Below the pieces are notes generated by a model. The model saw only the letters and a program-made list of their open reading frames with translations. It had not been told where the DNA came from and searched no databases. A DNA stretch of 64,000 bases. Source: Gammaproteobacteria bacterium. GTDB taxonomy: Bacteria > Pseudomonadota > Gammaproteobacteria > HTCC5015. The DNA is taken from positions 561,788 through 625,787 of the forward strand of contig BPKE01000001.1 in assembly GCA_026004975.1 (NCBI GenBank), read 5' to 3'. Numbering within the stretch: the first letter of the stretch is position 1; each line of letters opens with the position of its first letter. Shown piece by piece: positions 17,739 through 26,939 of this stretch. The translations under genes were made by a program, and so were the position numbers.

Positions 17739-17823
17739 ACCGACGCCGGCCTGGCGCGGGCTGCATCGACCGGCGCCTTTGGGCTACACTCGCCGGCCCG
17801 GTGCCGCACGAGGCCTGCCCCGC

Positions 17824-19110
17824 TTGGACGAACTGCCGCTAAGCCTGCTGTTCACGCTGCTCGGCGCCCTGTTGCTGCTGTCGGCCTTCTTCTCCGGCTC
17901 GGAAACGGCGCTGATGGCGATCAACCGTTACCGGCTGCGCCACGCCGCCCGCCAGGGCCACCGCGGCGCCGTGCTCGCCAGCCGCCTGCTCGAGCGCCCC
18001 GACCGGCTGATCGGGCTGATCCTGCTGGGCAACAACCTGGTCAACGTCCTGGCCTCGATGCTCACCACCCTGATCGCCCTGCGCCTCTCGCCGGACGACA
18101 CCGCGCTGGCGGTGGCCGCCGGCCTGCTCACGCTGGTGCTGCTGATCTTCTCGGAGGTGGCGCCCAAGACGCTGGCCGCCCTGCACCCCGAGCGCCTCGC
18201 CTATCCGGCCGCCTACGTCTACACCGGCCTGCTCAAGGTGGGCTGGCCGGTGGTGTTTCTCGTCAACCTGCTGGCCAACACCCTGCTGCGCCTGATCGGC
18301 GTCAAGCCGGATCAGGGCGGTTCCTGGGGGCTGACCCGCGAGGAGCTGCTGACGGTCGTCAAGGAAGCCGGCGGCCTGCTCCCCGGCCGCCACCGCAGCA
18401 TGCTGGTGAACGTGCTGCAACTCGAGCACGCCACGGTCGAGGACGTCATGGTGCCGCGCAACGAGATCGCCGGCCTGGACCTGGCCGAGCCGATCGAGCA
18501 GATCCGCCGCACCCTGCGCAACGCGCCGCACACCCGCCTGCCGGTGTGGCGCGAGGACATCGACCACATCGTCGGCATCCTGCACCTGCGCCGTCTGCTC
18601 AACCGCCTGGTCGACGGCACCCTCGACCACAAGGCCATCGAGGCGGCGATGAGCGAACCCTACTTCGTGCCCGAGGGCACGCCGTTGACCACGCAATTGC
18701 TCAATTTCCAGACCCGCCGTGAGCGCATGGCGTTGGTGGTGGACGAATACGGCGACCTGCTGGGCCTGGTGACGCTGGAGGACATCCTCGAGGAAATCGT
18801 CGGCGAATTCACCACCGGCGGGCAAAGCATCACCCCCGACATCCACCCCCTGCCCGACGGCAGCTACCTGGTGGACGGCGGCGTGCACCTGCGCGAGCTC
18901 AAGCGGGTGCTGGACTGGAAGCTGCCGCCGGTGGAGCCCAAGACCCTCAACGGCCTGATCCTCGAATACCTGGAGGCCATCCCGGAGCCGGGCACCGGGC
19001 TGATCCTCTACGGCATGCCGATGGAAATCGTCAAAATCCAGGGCCCGGCGGTGAAAACCGTGCGCATCCATCCGCAGTGGCGGCGCGACGGCGGCGGCCG
19101 CGGCCACTGA
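17824..19110 (+). CDS. HlyC/CorC (CNNM) family transporter, YfjD-like
   Basis: A membrane protein of the CNNM/CorC group, implicated in Mg2+ or Co2+ handling. Domain order is a DUF21 membrane domain (residues 1-190; FFSGSETALMAINRYRLRH is diagnostic), two CBS domains (VEDVMVPRNEIAGLDL; MALVVDEYGDLLGLVTLEDI) and a C-terminal CorC/HlyC domain (LPDGSYLVDG...). No ATG precedes the conserved start. I prefer the TTG at 17824, which has GAGG about 10 bases upstream and places the first membrane helix at the terminus; a TTG at 17779 is the alternative. It follows ypjD by 85 bp, the E. coli order, and radA begins one base after it. Confidence 0.9.
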   Translation: MDELPLSLLFTLLGALLLLSAFFSGSETALMAINRYRLRHAARQGHRGAVLASRLLERPDRLIGLILLGNNLVNVLASMLTTLIALRLSPDDTALAVAAGLLTLVLLIFSEVAPKTLAALHPERLAYPAAYVYTGLLKVGWPVVFLVNLLANTLLRLIGVKPDQGGSWGLTREELLTVVKEAGGLLPGRHRSMLVNVLQLEHATVEDVMVPRNEIAGLDLAEPIEQIRRTLRNAPHTRLPVWREDIDHIVGILHLRRLLNRLVDGTLDHKAIEAAMSEPYFVPEGTPLTTQLLNFQTRRERMALVVDEYGDLLGLVTLEDILEEIVGEFTTGGQSITPDIHPLPDGSYLVDGGVHLRELKRVLDWKLPPVEPKTLNGLILEYLEAIPEPGTGLILYGMPMEIVKIQGPAVKTVRIHPQWRRDGGGRGH

Positions 19111-19111
19111 C

Positions 19112-20473
19112 ATGGCCAAGTCCACCCGCCTGTACCAGTGCGAAGCCTGCGGTGCCGAGGCGCCCAAGTGGTCGGGGCAGTGCCCGGCCTGCGGCGCCTG
19201 GAACAGCCTGCACGAGCGGCACGTCACCCCGGCGCCGCGTGCCGGGGCGCTGCTCGCACCGGCCGCCGGCGCCGAACCCTGCGACCTGGACGCGGTGCCC
19301 GCCATCGACCAGGCGCGCACCCCCACCGGGCTGAGCGAATTCGACCGCGTGCTCGGCGGCGGCCTGGTCGACGGCGCCGTGGTCCTGCTGGGCGGCGACC
19401 CGGGCGTCGGCAAATCGACCCTGCTGCTGCAGGCGCTGGCCGCGCTCGCCGACCGGCGCCGCGCCCTGTACGTGAGCGGCGAGGAATCGCTGCAGCAGGT
19501 CGGGCTGCGGGCGCGGCGCCTCGGGCTCGCCGACCGGCCGCTGCGGCTGCTCGCCGACACCGTCATCGAACGGGTGCTGGAGACGGCCGCCAAGGAACGC
19601 GCCGAGCTGCTCGTCATCGATTCCATCCAGACCATGTTCAGCGAGGCCCTGGCCTCCGCCCCCGGCTCGGTGGCGCAGGTGCGCGAGTGCGCCGCGCGGC
19701 TGGTGCGCTTCGCCAAGGACCGGGCGGTGACCGTGTTCATCGTCGGCCACGTCACCAAGGAAGGCGCCCTGGCCGGCCCCCGCGTGCTCGAACACATGGT
19801 CGACACGGTGCTGTATTTCGAGGGCGAGCCGGGCAGCCGCTACCGCATGGTGCGCGCCGTCAAGAACCGCTTCGGCGCCGCCCACGAGCTGGGCGTGTTC
19901 GCCATGCTCGAAGACGGCCTCAAACCCGTCACCAACCCCTCGGCCATCTTCCTGTCGCGCCACGCCCGGCCGGTGCCCGGCAGCGTCGTCACCGTCGCCC
20001 TGGAAGGCACCCGGCCGCTGCTCGTCGAAGTCCAGGCCCTGGTCGACGCGGCCGCCGCGGCCCCGCCGCGGCGCCTCGCCGTCGGCCTGGACGGCGGCCG
20101 CCTGGCCCTGCTGCTCGCCGTGCTGCACCGCCACACCGGCGCCGAGCTCGGCAACCGCGACGTGTTCGCCAACGTCGTCGGCGGGGTGCGCCTGGGCGAA
20201 ACCGCCGCCGATCTCGCCGTGCTGCTCGCCGTACGCTCCAGCCTCTACGACAAGCCGCTGCCCGACAAGCTGGTCGTCTTCGGCGAAGTGGGCCTGGCCG
20301 GCGAGATCCGCCCCGTGCCCAACGGCGAAGCGCGCCTGGCGGCCGCCGCCAAGCACGGCTTCGCGCGCGCCCTGATGCCGGCGGCCAACCGCGTCAAGCG
20401 CCCGCCGCCGAACATCGACGCGATCGGCGTCGACCACCTCGACGAGGCGCTCGCCGCCCTCGAGCGGATTTGA
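19112..20473 (+). CDS. radA: DNA repair protein RadA (Sms)
   Basis: A RecA-related, Lon-like protein that drives branch migration of recombination intermediates. The 453 residues show the N-terminal zinc finger (CEACGAEAPKWSGQCPACGAW), Walker A GGDPGVGKSTLLL, Walker B LLVIDSIQTM, the RadA-specific KNRFG motif (VKNRFGAAHELGVF) and the C-terminal Lon-type fold (FGEVGLAGEIRPVP). All hallmarks are intact. It begins one base after the corC-type gene, so the two share a message. Confidence 0.98.
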   Translation: MAKSTRLYQCEACGAEAPKWSGQCPACGAWNSLHERHVTPAPRAGALLAPAAGAEPCDLDAVPAIDQARTPTGLSEFDRVLGGGLVDGAVVLLGGDPGVGKSTLLLQALAALADRRRALYVSGEESLQQVGLRARRLGLADRPLRLLADTVIERVLETAAKERAELLVIDSIQTMFSEALASAPGSVAQVRECAARLVRFAKDRAVTVFIVGHVTKEGALAGPRVLEHMVDTVLYFEGEPGSRYRMVRAVKNRFGAAHELGVFAMLEDGLKPVTNPSAIFLSRHARPVPGSVVTVALEGTRPLLVEVQALVDAAAAAPPRRLAVGLDGGRLALLLAVLHRHTGAELGNRDVFANVVGGVRLGETAADLAVLLAVRSSLYDKPLPDKLVVFGEVGLAGEIRPVPNGEARLAAAAKHGFARALMPAANRVKRPPPNIDAIGVDHLDEALAALERI

Positions 20474-20525
20474 CCGCGCGGCCGCGCCCGGTTAGCTTTC
20501 CCACCCCCGCCCAGAGACCCCAGCG

Positions 20526-20798
20526 ATGAGCGAACGGCAAGGCAGCGGCGGCTTCGAGGACAAGCTCAAGGCCCTGGAGGCGCTGGTCGAGCGCCTCGAA
20601 GACGGCGAGCTCAGCCTCGAAGAGGCGCTGAAACTCTTCGAACAAGGCATGCGCCTGGCGCGCGAGTGCGAAACCGCCCTCGGCAAGGCGGAGCAGAAAG
20701 TCCAGATCCTCCTCGACCGCTTCGGCGCCCCGGAGGACTTCCCGGCCGGCGGCGCGGACGAGGCGGCCGGCGGCGGGGAGGACGACGAAACCCCATGA
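20526..20798 (+). CDS. xseB: Exodeoxyribonuclease VII small subunit
   Basis: The short partner of XseA in the single-strand-specific exonuclease VII. It has 90 residues; the core GFEDKLKALEALVERLEDGELSLEEALKLFEQGM is the family hallmark, a helical hairpin that binds the large subunit. The tail is acidic and Gly-rich. Its stop overlaps the ispA ATG by 4 bases (ATGA), the usual coupling in the xseB-ispA-dxs group. xseA is not in the window. Confidence 0.96.
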   Translation: MSERQGSGGFEDKLKALEALVERLEDGELSLEEALKLFEQGMRLARECETALGKAEQKVQILLDRFGAPEDFPAGGADEAAGGGEDDETP

Positions 20799-21691
20799 CG
20801 CCCGCCGAGGCCGAGACGCGCCTGGCCGAGCTGCGGGCGCTCGCCGAGCGCGCCCTGCGCGAGACCCTGCCCGACGCCGAGCGCGAACCGCGCCGCCTGC
20901 ACCAGGCGATGCACTACGCCGTCACCGGGCCGGGCAAGCGCATCCGGCCGGTGCTCTGCTACGCCACCGGCCTCGCCCTGGGCCTGGACCCGGAAACCCT
21001 GCACGGCCCGGCCTGCGCGCTGGAATTCATCCACGCCTACTCGCTGGTCCACGACGATTTGCCGGCCATGGACGACGACGACCTGCGCCGCGGCCGTCCC
21101 ACCTGTCACCGCGCCTTCGACGAGGCCACCGCCATCCTCGCCGGCGACGCCCTGCAGGCGCTGGCCTTCGAAGTGCTGGTCGAGCGCCTGCCGCCGGCCT
21201 GGTCGGCCCGGGCCGGCCGCCTGGTCGCCCTGCTCGCCCGCGCCGCCGGCCACGCCGGCATGGCCGGCGGACAGGCCCTCGACCTCGAGGCCGAGGGGAC
21301 GACACCCGACATCGACGCCCTGCGCACCATCCACCGGCTCAAGACCGGCGCCCTGCTCGAAGCGGCCGTGCGCCTGCCCGTGGCCCTGGCCGAGCCGGAG
21401 CCGGCCGTGGCGGCCGCCCTGGCGGACTACGCCGCCGCCGTCGGCCTGGCCTTCCAGATCCAGGACGACATCCTGGACGAGACCGGCGACACCGCCGTGC
21501 TCGGCAAACGCCAGGGCGCCGATGCCGCCCTGGGCAAGGCCACCTACCCGCGCCTGCTCGGCCTGGCGGGAGCGCGCGCCGAGCTGGCCGCCGCGCACCG
21601 CCGCGCCCTGGCCGCCCTCGAGGCCGCCCGCGGCGCCGACGTCGGCCTGCTGCGGCACATCGCCGACCGCGTCGTCGACCGCGACCGCTGA
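20795..21691 (+). CDS. ispA: Farnesyl diphosphate synthase (IspA)
   Basis: Condenses IPP with DMAPP and then GPP to make farnesyl diphosphate for quinones and undecaprenyl phosphate. The 298 residues carry the first Asp-rich motif in [21 protein letters not shown], the second in [14 protein letters not shown], and GKRIRPVL for the IPP phosphate. The residues around the first motif fit a short-chain product. The ATG at 20795 overlaps the xseB stop. dxs follows by 33 bp, so two steps of isoprenoid supply are in one operon. Confidence 0.97.
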   Translation: MTPAEAETRLAELRALAERALRETLPDAEREPRRLHQAMHYAVTGPGKRIRPVLCYATGLALGLDPETLHGPACALEFIHAYSLVHDDLPAMDDDDLRRGRPTCHRAFDEATAILAGDALQALAFEVLVERLPPAWSARAGRLVALLARAAGHAGMAGGQALDLEAEGTTPDIDALRTIHRLKTGALLEAAVRLPVALAEPEPAVAAALADYAAAVGLAFQIQDDILDETGDTAVLGKRQGADAALGKATYPRLLGLAGARAELAAAHRRALAALEAARGADVGLLRHIADRVVDRDR

Positions 21692-21724
21692 GCCGCCCTC
21701 GGCGATTCACGTTACAATCCGGCC

Positions 21725-23612
21725 ATGAGCGACCGCCTCCGCCGCTATCCCCTGCTCGAGTCGATCCGGGAGCCGGCCGACCTGCGGCGCCTGGAAGAGC
21801 GCCGGCTGCCGGAACTGGCCGCCGAGCTGCGCGCCTTCCTGATCGAATCGGTGGCCGCCACCAGCGGCCACTTCGGGGCCAACCTGGGCACCGTCGAGTT
21901 GACCATCGCCCTGCATTACGTCTTCGACACCCCCGAGGACCGCCTGGTCTGGGACGTGGGCCATCAGGCCTACCCGCACAAGATCCTCACCGGCCGCGCC
22001 GAGCGCATCCACAGCATCCGCAAGCGCGGCGGGCTCGCCCCCTTCCCCAAGCGCGGCGAAAGCCCCTACGACACCTTCGGCGTCGGCCACTCCAGCACCT
22101 CGATCAGCGCCGCCCTGGGCATGGCCCTGGCCGCGCGCCTGCAGGGCGAGACGCGCCGCGCCGTCGCGGTGATCGGCGACGGCGCGATGACCGCCGGCAT
22201 GGCCTTCGAAGCGTTGAACAACGCCGGCGACCTGGAGGCCGACCTGCTGGTGGTGCTCAACGACAACGAGATGTCCATCTCGCCGAACGTCGGCGCCTTG
22301 AGCAAATACCTCACCCGGCTGCTCTCCGGGCGCTTCTACACCAGCGTGCGCGAAGGCGGCAAGCGCGTGCTCGGCGGGCCGGTCCGTGAACTGGCGCGGC
22401 GCGCCGAAGAACACGTCAAGGGCATGGTCACCCCCGGCACCCTGTTCGAGGAACTGGGCTTCCGCTACTTCGGCCCGGTCGACGGCCACGACGTCGTCGA
22501 GCTGGTGCACCTGTTGCGCAACCTGCGCGACCAGCCCGGCCCGCGCCTCTTGCACGTGCTCACCACCAAGGGCAAGGGCTATGCCCCCGCCGAGCGCGAC
22601 CAGGTCAAGTACCACGCCGTGAGCGTCTTCGACCCCAAGCGCGGCATGGTCGGCGGCGGCGGCGACAGCGCCCGACCTACACCCAGGTCTTCGGCCGCTG
22701 GCTGTGCGACATGGCCGAGCGCGAACCGCGCCTGATCGGCATCACCCCGGCGATGCGCGAGGGCTCGGGCCTGGTGGAATTCTCCGAGCGCTTCCCCGAC
22801 CGCTACTTCGACGTCGGCATCGCCGAGCAGCACGCCGTCACCCTGGCCGCCGGCCTGGCCTGCGAGGGCTACAAGCCGGTCGTCGCGATCTACTCGACCT
22901 TCCTGCAGCGCGCCTACGACCAGCTCATCCACGACGTCGCCCTGCAGAACCTGCCGGTGCTGTTCGCCATCGACCGCGCCGGGCTGGTGGGCCCCGACGG
23001 CCCGACCCACGCCGGCAGCTTCGATCTCTCCTATCTGCGCTGCGTGCCGAACATGCTGGTGATGGCGCCGGCCGACGAGAACGAATGCCGGAAGATGCTC
23101 ACCACCGGCTTCCTGCACGACGGCCCGGCGGCGGTGCGCTACCCGCGCGGGCACGGCCCCGGCGTGGCGGTCTCGCCGGACCTCGAACCCCTGCCCGTCG
23201 GCCGCGCGAACTGCGCCGGCGCGGCGGCGGCGAACTCGCCCTGCTGGCCTTCGGCAGCCTGGTGGCCGTGGCCGAGGCCGTGGCCGAGGAATTCGACGCC
23301 ACCGTCGTCAACATGCGCTTCGTCAAGCCGCTGGACGAGGCGCTGCTGCGGGAGATCGCCGCCGAGCACGCCCTGCTGGTGACCCTGGAGGAGAACGCCG
23401 TCGCCGGCGGCGCCGGCAGCGCCGTCAACGAGGCGCTGCAGCGCCTGGGCCTGCCGCGCCCGGTGCTCAACCTCGGCCTGCCCGACCGCTTCCTCGAGCA
23501 CGGCTCGCGCGAGGAACTGCTCGCCGAAGCCGGCCTGGACGCCGAGTCCCTGCGCCGCCGCCTGGCCGCCTGGCGCCCCGGCGCCGCCGCCCGCGCCAAG
23601 CGCACGGCCTGA
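21725..23612 (+). pseudogene. dxs: 1-deoxy-D-xylulose-5-phosphate synthase, reading frame broken by two frameshifts
   Basis: Dxs makes DXP from pyruvate and glyceraldehyde 3-phosphate, the first step of the MEP pathway. Three frames together give one complete protein of normal length. Frame 1 (from 21725) holds [20 protein letters not shown], the ThDP motif [15 protein letters not shown] and FGPVDGHD. Near 22665-22673 it moves to frame 2 ([44 protein letters not shown]). Near 23205-23212 it moves to frame 3 ([25 protein letters not shown], stop 23612). Each break fits loss of one base in a GC run. The gene is normally essential, so errors in the sequence are the likely cause. The operon is xseB-ispA-dxs. 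Confidence 0.93.
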
Positions 23613-23690
23613 GCGGCAATTCCTAGTGTTTTACTCGGAAATGCCCTATCATTCGCCCCCGGCGAAAGCGCCCGCAGGATCCTCATCGTC

Positions 23691-24506
23691 ATGAGCGAAC
23701 CCATCGCCCCCGAACGCGACACCATGCCCGACGTGCAGGGCAGCGCCGACTCGCGCCGCCTGGCCATCGACCGCGTCGGCATCAAGGACATCCGCCACCC
23801 GGTGCTGGTCAAGGACCGCAGCCAGGGCGTGCAGCACACCGTCGCCCGCTTCAACATGTACGTGCGCCTGCCCCACCACTTCAAGGGCACGCACATGTCC
23901 CGCTTCGTCGAGATCCTCAACGGCTACGAGCGCGAGATCTCCATCGAGTCGTTCAAGTGCATGCTGCGCGAGATGCTCGAGCGCCTGGAGGCCGAAGCCG
24001 GGGTCATCGAGATGACCTTCCCGTACTTCATCAACAAGGCCGCCCCGGTCACCGGCGTGCAGAGCCTGATGGATTACGAGGTCACCCTCACCGGCGAGTT
24101 GTCGGCCGAAGGCATGCAGACCCGCATCAAGGTCGTCGTGCCGGTCACCAGCCTCTGCCCCTGCTCCAAGAGCATTTCGCGCTACGGCGCCCACAACCAG
24201 CGCTCCCACGTCACCGTCACCGTGGACATCGAGCGCTTCGTGTGGATCGAAGAACTGATCGAGCTGGTGGAGAAAACCGCCTCCTGCGAACTCTACGGCC
24301 TGCTCAAGCGGCCCGACGAGAAGTACGTGACCGAAAAGGCCTACGACAACCCCAAGTTCGTCGAGGACATGGTGCGCGACGTCGCCGCGCTGCTCGACCG
24401 CGACCCGCGCATCCGCCGTTACGTGGTGGAATCCGAGAACTTCGAATCCATCCACAACCACTCCGCCTACGCGCTCATCGAACGCGACAAGCGCGCCCGG
24501 CGCTGA
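23691..24506 (+). CDS. folE2: GTP cyclohydrolase FolE2 (type IB)
   Basis: Converts GTP to dihydroneopterin triphosphate for folate and queuosine. FolE2 is the alternative to the zinc-dependent FolE and can use other metals. The 271 residues include [20 protein letters not shown] near the start, the active-site Cys in [20 protein letters not shown] and the late IHNHSAYA block with its metal-binding His. In many bacteria folE2 is repressed by Zur, but I find no clear Zur palindrome in the 78 bp upstream. Two other ATGs lie nearby; 23691 fits the usual N-terminus. Confidence 0.97.
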   Translation: MSEPIAPERDTMPDVQGSADSRRLAIDRVGIKDIRHPVLVKDRSQGVQHTVARFNMYVRLPHHFKGTHMSRFVEILNGYEREISIESFKCMLREMLERLEAEAGVIEMTFPYFINKAAPVTGVQSLMDYEVTLTGELSAEGMQTRIKVVVPVTSLCPCSKSISRYGAHNQRSHVTVTVDIERFVWIEELIELVEKTASCELYGLLKRPDEKYVTEKAYDNPKFVEDMVRDVAALLDRDPRIRRYVVESENFESIHNHSAYALIERDKRARR

Positions 24507-24543
24507 GCCCGCCCCGCCGCGGCGCACCCCCTACGGCCCAGCC

Positions 24544-25119
24544 TCAGCGACCGGATTTTCCGTCCGTGCCGCGGCGTGCCCCCGGGTGCCAGCGCCCGCG
24601 GCGCGACCGGGCCGCCGCGGGCGGTCGATTCCGCCCGACCACCCCGGATCGCCCGCCGTCCGGGCCGGCGCACGACCCGGCTTCGAACTCACGAAGCACC
24701 TCCAGGGCGCGTGCCTTCTCCTCCTCGCTCAGCACGACCCTCGGCGGCTCGTAAAGCTCGGGCACCTCGTCGAGCGGCCGGTGATAGGGGATGCCGGCAT
24801 AGGTGATGACCTCCACCAGGCGGGTGGCGAGGTCGATCTCGAACCACACCTGGCAGTGCGGAAAATCGCAAGCGAACAGATTCCAGGGATCCAGATCCCA
24901 GCTCGGCTCCGGCCCCGAGAACGTCCAGGGCAAGCCGCGCAGCAACGCATCGCAGGGGATCGGGACGCGGGGAATGAAATCCCAGCCGTGAATGTGCGGG
25001 ACGGGCCGCAGCTCGATGTCCGGATGCGCGAACTCGAGCCGCCCACCGTCCACGCAGACCTGCAGCGCTCTGGCCAGCGCCCGGATCAGAGACGACAAGG
25101 CCGCATCGGTCATCTCCAC
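24544..25119 (-). CDS. Hypothetical protein (191 aa)
   Basis: Not recognised. The first 140 residues look like a compact soluble domain rich in Pro, Trp and acidic residues (HIHGWDFIPRVPIP, GPEPSWDLDPWNLF, DFPHCQVWFEID), with no signal peptide or membrane segment; the last 45 residues are Arg/Gly/Pro-rich and probably disordered. An internal ATG two codons in (25113) is an equally good start. It faces folE2 convergently and lies 43 bp after the BamC-like gene, so it may be a tail gene of the dapA transcript. Confidence 0.55.
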   Translation of the reverse strand: MEMTDAALSSLIRALARALQVCVDGGRLEFAHPDIELRPVPHIHGWDFIPRVPIPCDALLRGLPWTFSGPEPSWDLDPWNLFACDFPHCQVWFEIDLATRLVEVITYAGIPYHRPLDEVPELYEPPRVVLSEEEKARALEVLREFEAGSCAGPDGGRSGVVGRNRPPAAARSRRGRWHPGARRGTDGKSGR

Positions 25120-25162
25120 CTCCCGCCCGCCACCCCGGCCGGGCCGGCCGCGCCGGGCCCCT

Positions 25163-25489
25163 TCAGGGGGCCGCGGGCGCCGCTTCGGAGCCCGCCTCGG
25201 GCGGCAACAGCCGCGGCGGCTTGATCAGCGCGTTCGGATCGCCCGGCGCGCCGGGCGGCGGGGGCGGCAGGCGATGGTCCTCGGCCTGCGGCGGGGCGGC
25301 CGTTCCCGGCGGATAGACCAGCGGCGGCGCCAACTCGGCCTCGCGGTAGTCGAAGGACTGCACGTCCTCCAGGACGCGCCCGCCGCTGCAGGCGGTCAAG
25401 GCCGCCGCCAAGACCAGCGCCGCGGCCGCGCCGCGGCCGCGCTCAATCCAGGACAGCGGCCGCCCGCAGGGCCGCGCGCAAGCTTTCAT
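25163..25489 (-). CDS. Short BamC-like lipoprotein
   Basis: A 108-residue lipoprotein. The signal peptide (AAAALVLAAALTAC) ends in a lipobox with the modified Cys in TACSGG. The mature part begins with DYREAELAPPLVYPPG, which resembles the extended N-terminal segment by which BamC contacts BamD in the BAM outer-membrane assembly complex. After that only a Pro-rich stretch follows; the two helix-grip domains of full BamC are absent. The position directly after dapA, overlapping it by 47 bp, is that of bamC (nlpB) in E. coli, which supports the call. It could also be an unrelated Pro-rich lipoprotein. Confidence 0.6.
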   Translation of the reverse strand: MKACARPCGRPLSWIERGRGAAAALVLAAALTACSGGRVLEDVQSFDYREAELAPPLVYPPGTAAPPQAEDHRLPPPPPGAPGDPNALIKPPRLLPPEAGSEAAPAAP

Positions 25490-26322
25490 GGTGGACCTCC
25501 GAAAACGGCGTCAGGGGCAGGCGGATGCCCGGGCCGATGCGCCCCATGGCATGCAGAGCCCACTTGACCGGGATGGGATTGGCCTCCAGGAACAGCGCCT
25601 GGTGCAGGCCCTGCAGGGGCGCGTCCAGGCGCTCGGCCGCCTCGCGCTCGCCCGCCAGCGCCGCCTCGGCCATGCGGACCATCGCCTCGGGCGCGACGTT
25701 GGCGGTCACCGAGATCACCCCGTCGGCGCCCTCCAGCATCGCCGCCGCCGCCAGGGCATCGTCCCCGGAGTACACCGCGAACGGCGGCGGGCACAGCGCG
25801 CGCAAACGGCGGATGCGCTCCAGGCTGCCGCTCGCCTCCTTGATGCCGACGACGTTGGGCAGCTCGGCCAGGCGTTCGACGGTCTCCGGCAACAGGTCGA
25901 CCGCCGTGCGGCCGGGCACGTTGTAGAGGATCTGCGGGATCGCCACCTGCTCGGCGAGCAGGCGGAAATGGCGGTAGAGACCCTCTTGCGTCGGCTTGTT
26001 GTAGTACGGCGTGACCAGCAGGCAGGCGTCGGCGCCGTCGCGCGCGGCCGCCTCGGTCAAGAACAGCGCCTCGCGGGTGGAATTCGAACCGGTGCCGGCG
26101 ATCACCGGCCGGCGGCCGGCGGCCCGCACCACCGCGAAGCGCACCAGCTCGACGTGCTCGTCGAAATCCAGGGTCGGCGATTCGCCCGTGGTGCCCGCCA
26201 CCACCAGGCCGTGCGTGCCGGCCGCTGCAATGCCAATCGATCAGCCGGCCGAAGGCCTCGTAGTCGATGGCGCCATCCTCGCCCATGGGCGTGACCAGGG
26301 CGACCAGACTGCCGCGAAACAT
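25443..26322 (-). pseudogene. dapA: 4-hydroxy-tetrahydrodipicolinate synthase, reading frame broken by one frameshift
   Basis: DapA condenses pyruvate with aspartate semialdehyde in lysine and diaminopimelate synthesis. The start MFRGSLVALVTPM at 26322 is the family's first strand. After GRLIDWH, at about 26229-26230, the frame changes; removing one base of the GCAATGCC run restores DWHAAAGTHGLVVAGTTGES. The rest is intact: YYNKPTQEGLYRHF, the Schiff-base Lys in VVGIKEASG, the catalytic Tyr in ILYNVPGRT, and YSGDDALAAA. With the repair the protein is about 292 residues, the normal length. It probably forms an operon with the BamC-like gene. Confidence 0.93.
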
Positions 26323-26461
26323 GCCGCGAAATCCTCTCGAGCGCAGGGCGGGGGATCGAGCCCGGCGATGGTACAGCGGCGCCCCCCGCCTTTCAACCGA
26401 AGCCCGCTCGCCCGTCACCTGAGGTACACTTGCCCACGACCGACGAACCCCGGGAGTCCTC

Positions 26462-26926
26462 ATGGCCAAAGTGGAAATCGACCAGCCCGTGCCGCCGTTT
26501 CACGCCGAAAGCACCGCCGGCCCGGTGGACGAGGGCGTGCTGCGCGGGCGCAAGACGGTGCTCTACTTCTATCCGCGCGACAACACCCCCGGCTGCACCC
26601 GCGAGGGCCAGGATTTCCGCGACCTGTACCCGCGCTTCGCCGCCGCCGGCGCGCAGATCTTCGGCGTCTCCCGCGACAGCCTCGCCAGCCATCGGCGCTT
26701 CAAGGAAAAGCACGGCTTTCCCTTCGAGTTGATCGCCGACCCGGACGAGACCCTGTGCGCCCTGTTCGACGTGATCCGGGACAAGAACATGTACGGCAAA
26801 AAAGTGCGCGGCATCGAGCGCAGCACCTTCCTCATCGACGCCGACGGGGTGCTGCGCCGGGTCTGGCGCAAAGTCAAGGTGGACGGACACGCCGCCGAGG
26901 TCCTGGCCGCCGTCGAAGCGCTCTGA
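26462..26926 (+). CDS. bcp: Thiol peroxidase/peroxiredoxin Bcp
   Basis: A thioredoxin-dependent peroxiredoxin that removes hydrogen peroxide and organic peroxides. It has 154 residues. VLYFYPRDNTPGCTREGQDF contains the peroxidatic Cys of the PxxxTxxC site. The usual Bcp resolving Cys five residues later is not present here (CTREGQ rather than CTxExC), so it is probably a 1-Cys form or uses another Cys. ERSTFLIDADGVLRRVWRKV is the conserved C-terminal strand. Only 13 bp separate it from the PhoH-like gene. Confidence 0.95.
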   Translation: MAKVEIDQPVPPFHAESTAGPVDEGVLRGRKTVLYFYPRDNTPGCTREGQDFRDLYPRFAAAGAQIFGVSRDSLASHRRFKEKHGFPFELIADPDETLCALFDVIRDKNMYGKKVRGIERSTFLIDADGVLRRVWRKVKVDGHAAEVLAAVEAL

Positions 26927-26939
26927 GCACCGCACCGCC

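Noticed and set aside
23613-23690. Zur box before folE2
   Set aside because: The family is often Zur-controlled, but I found no convincing palindrome in this gap.
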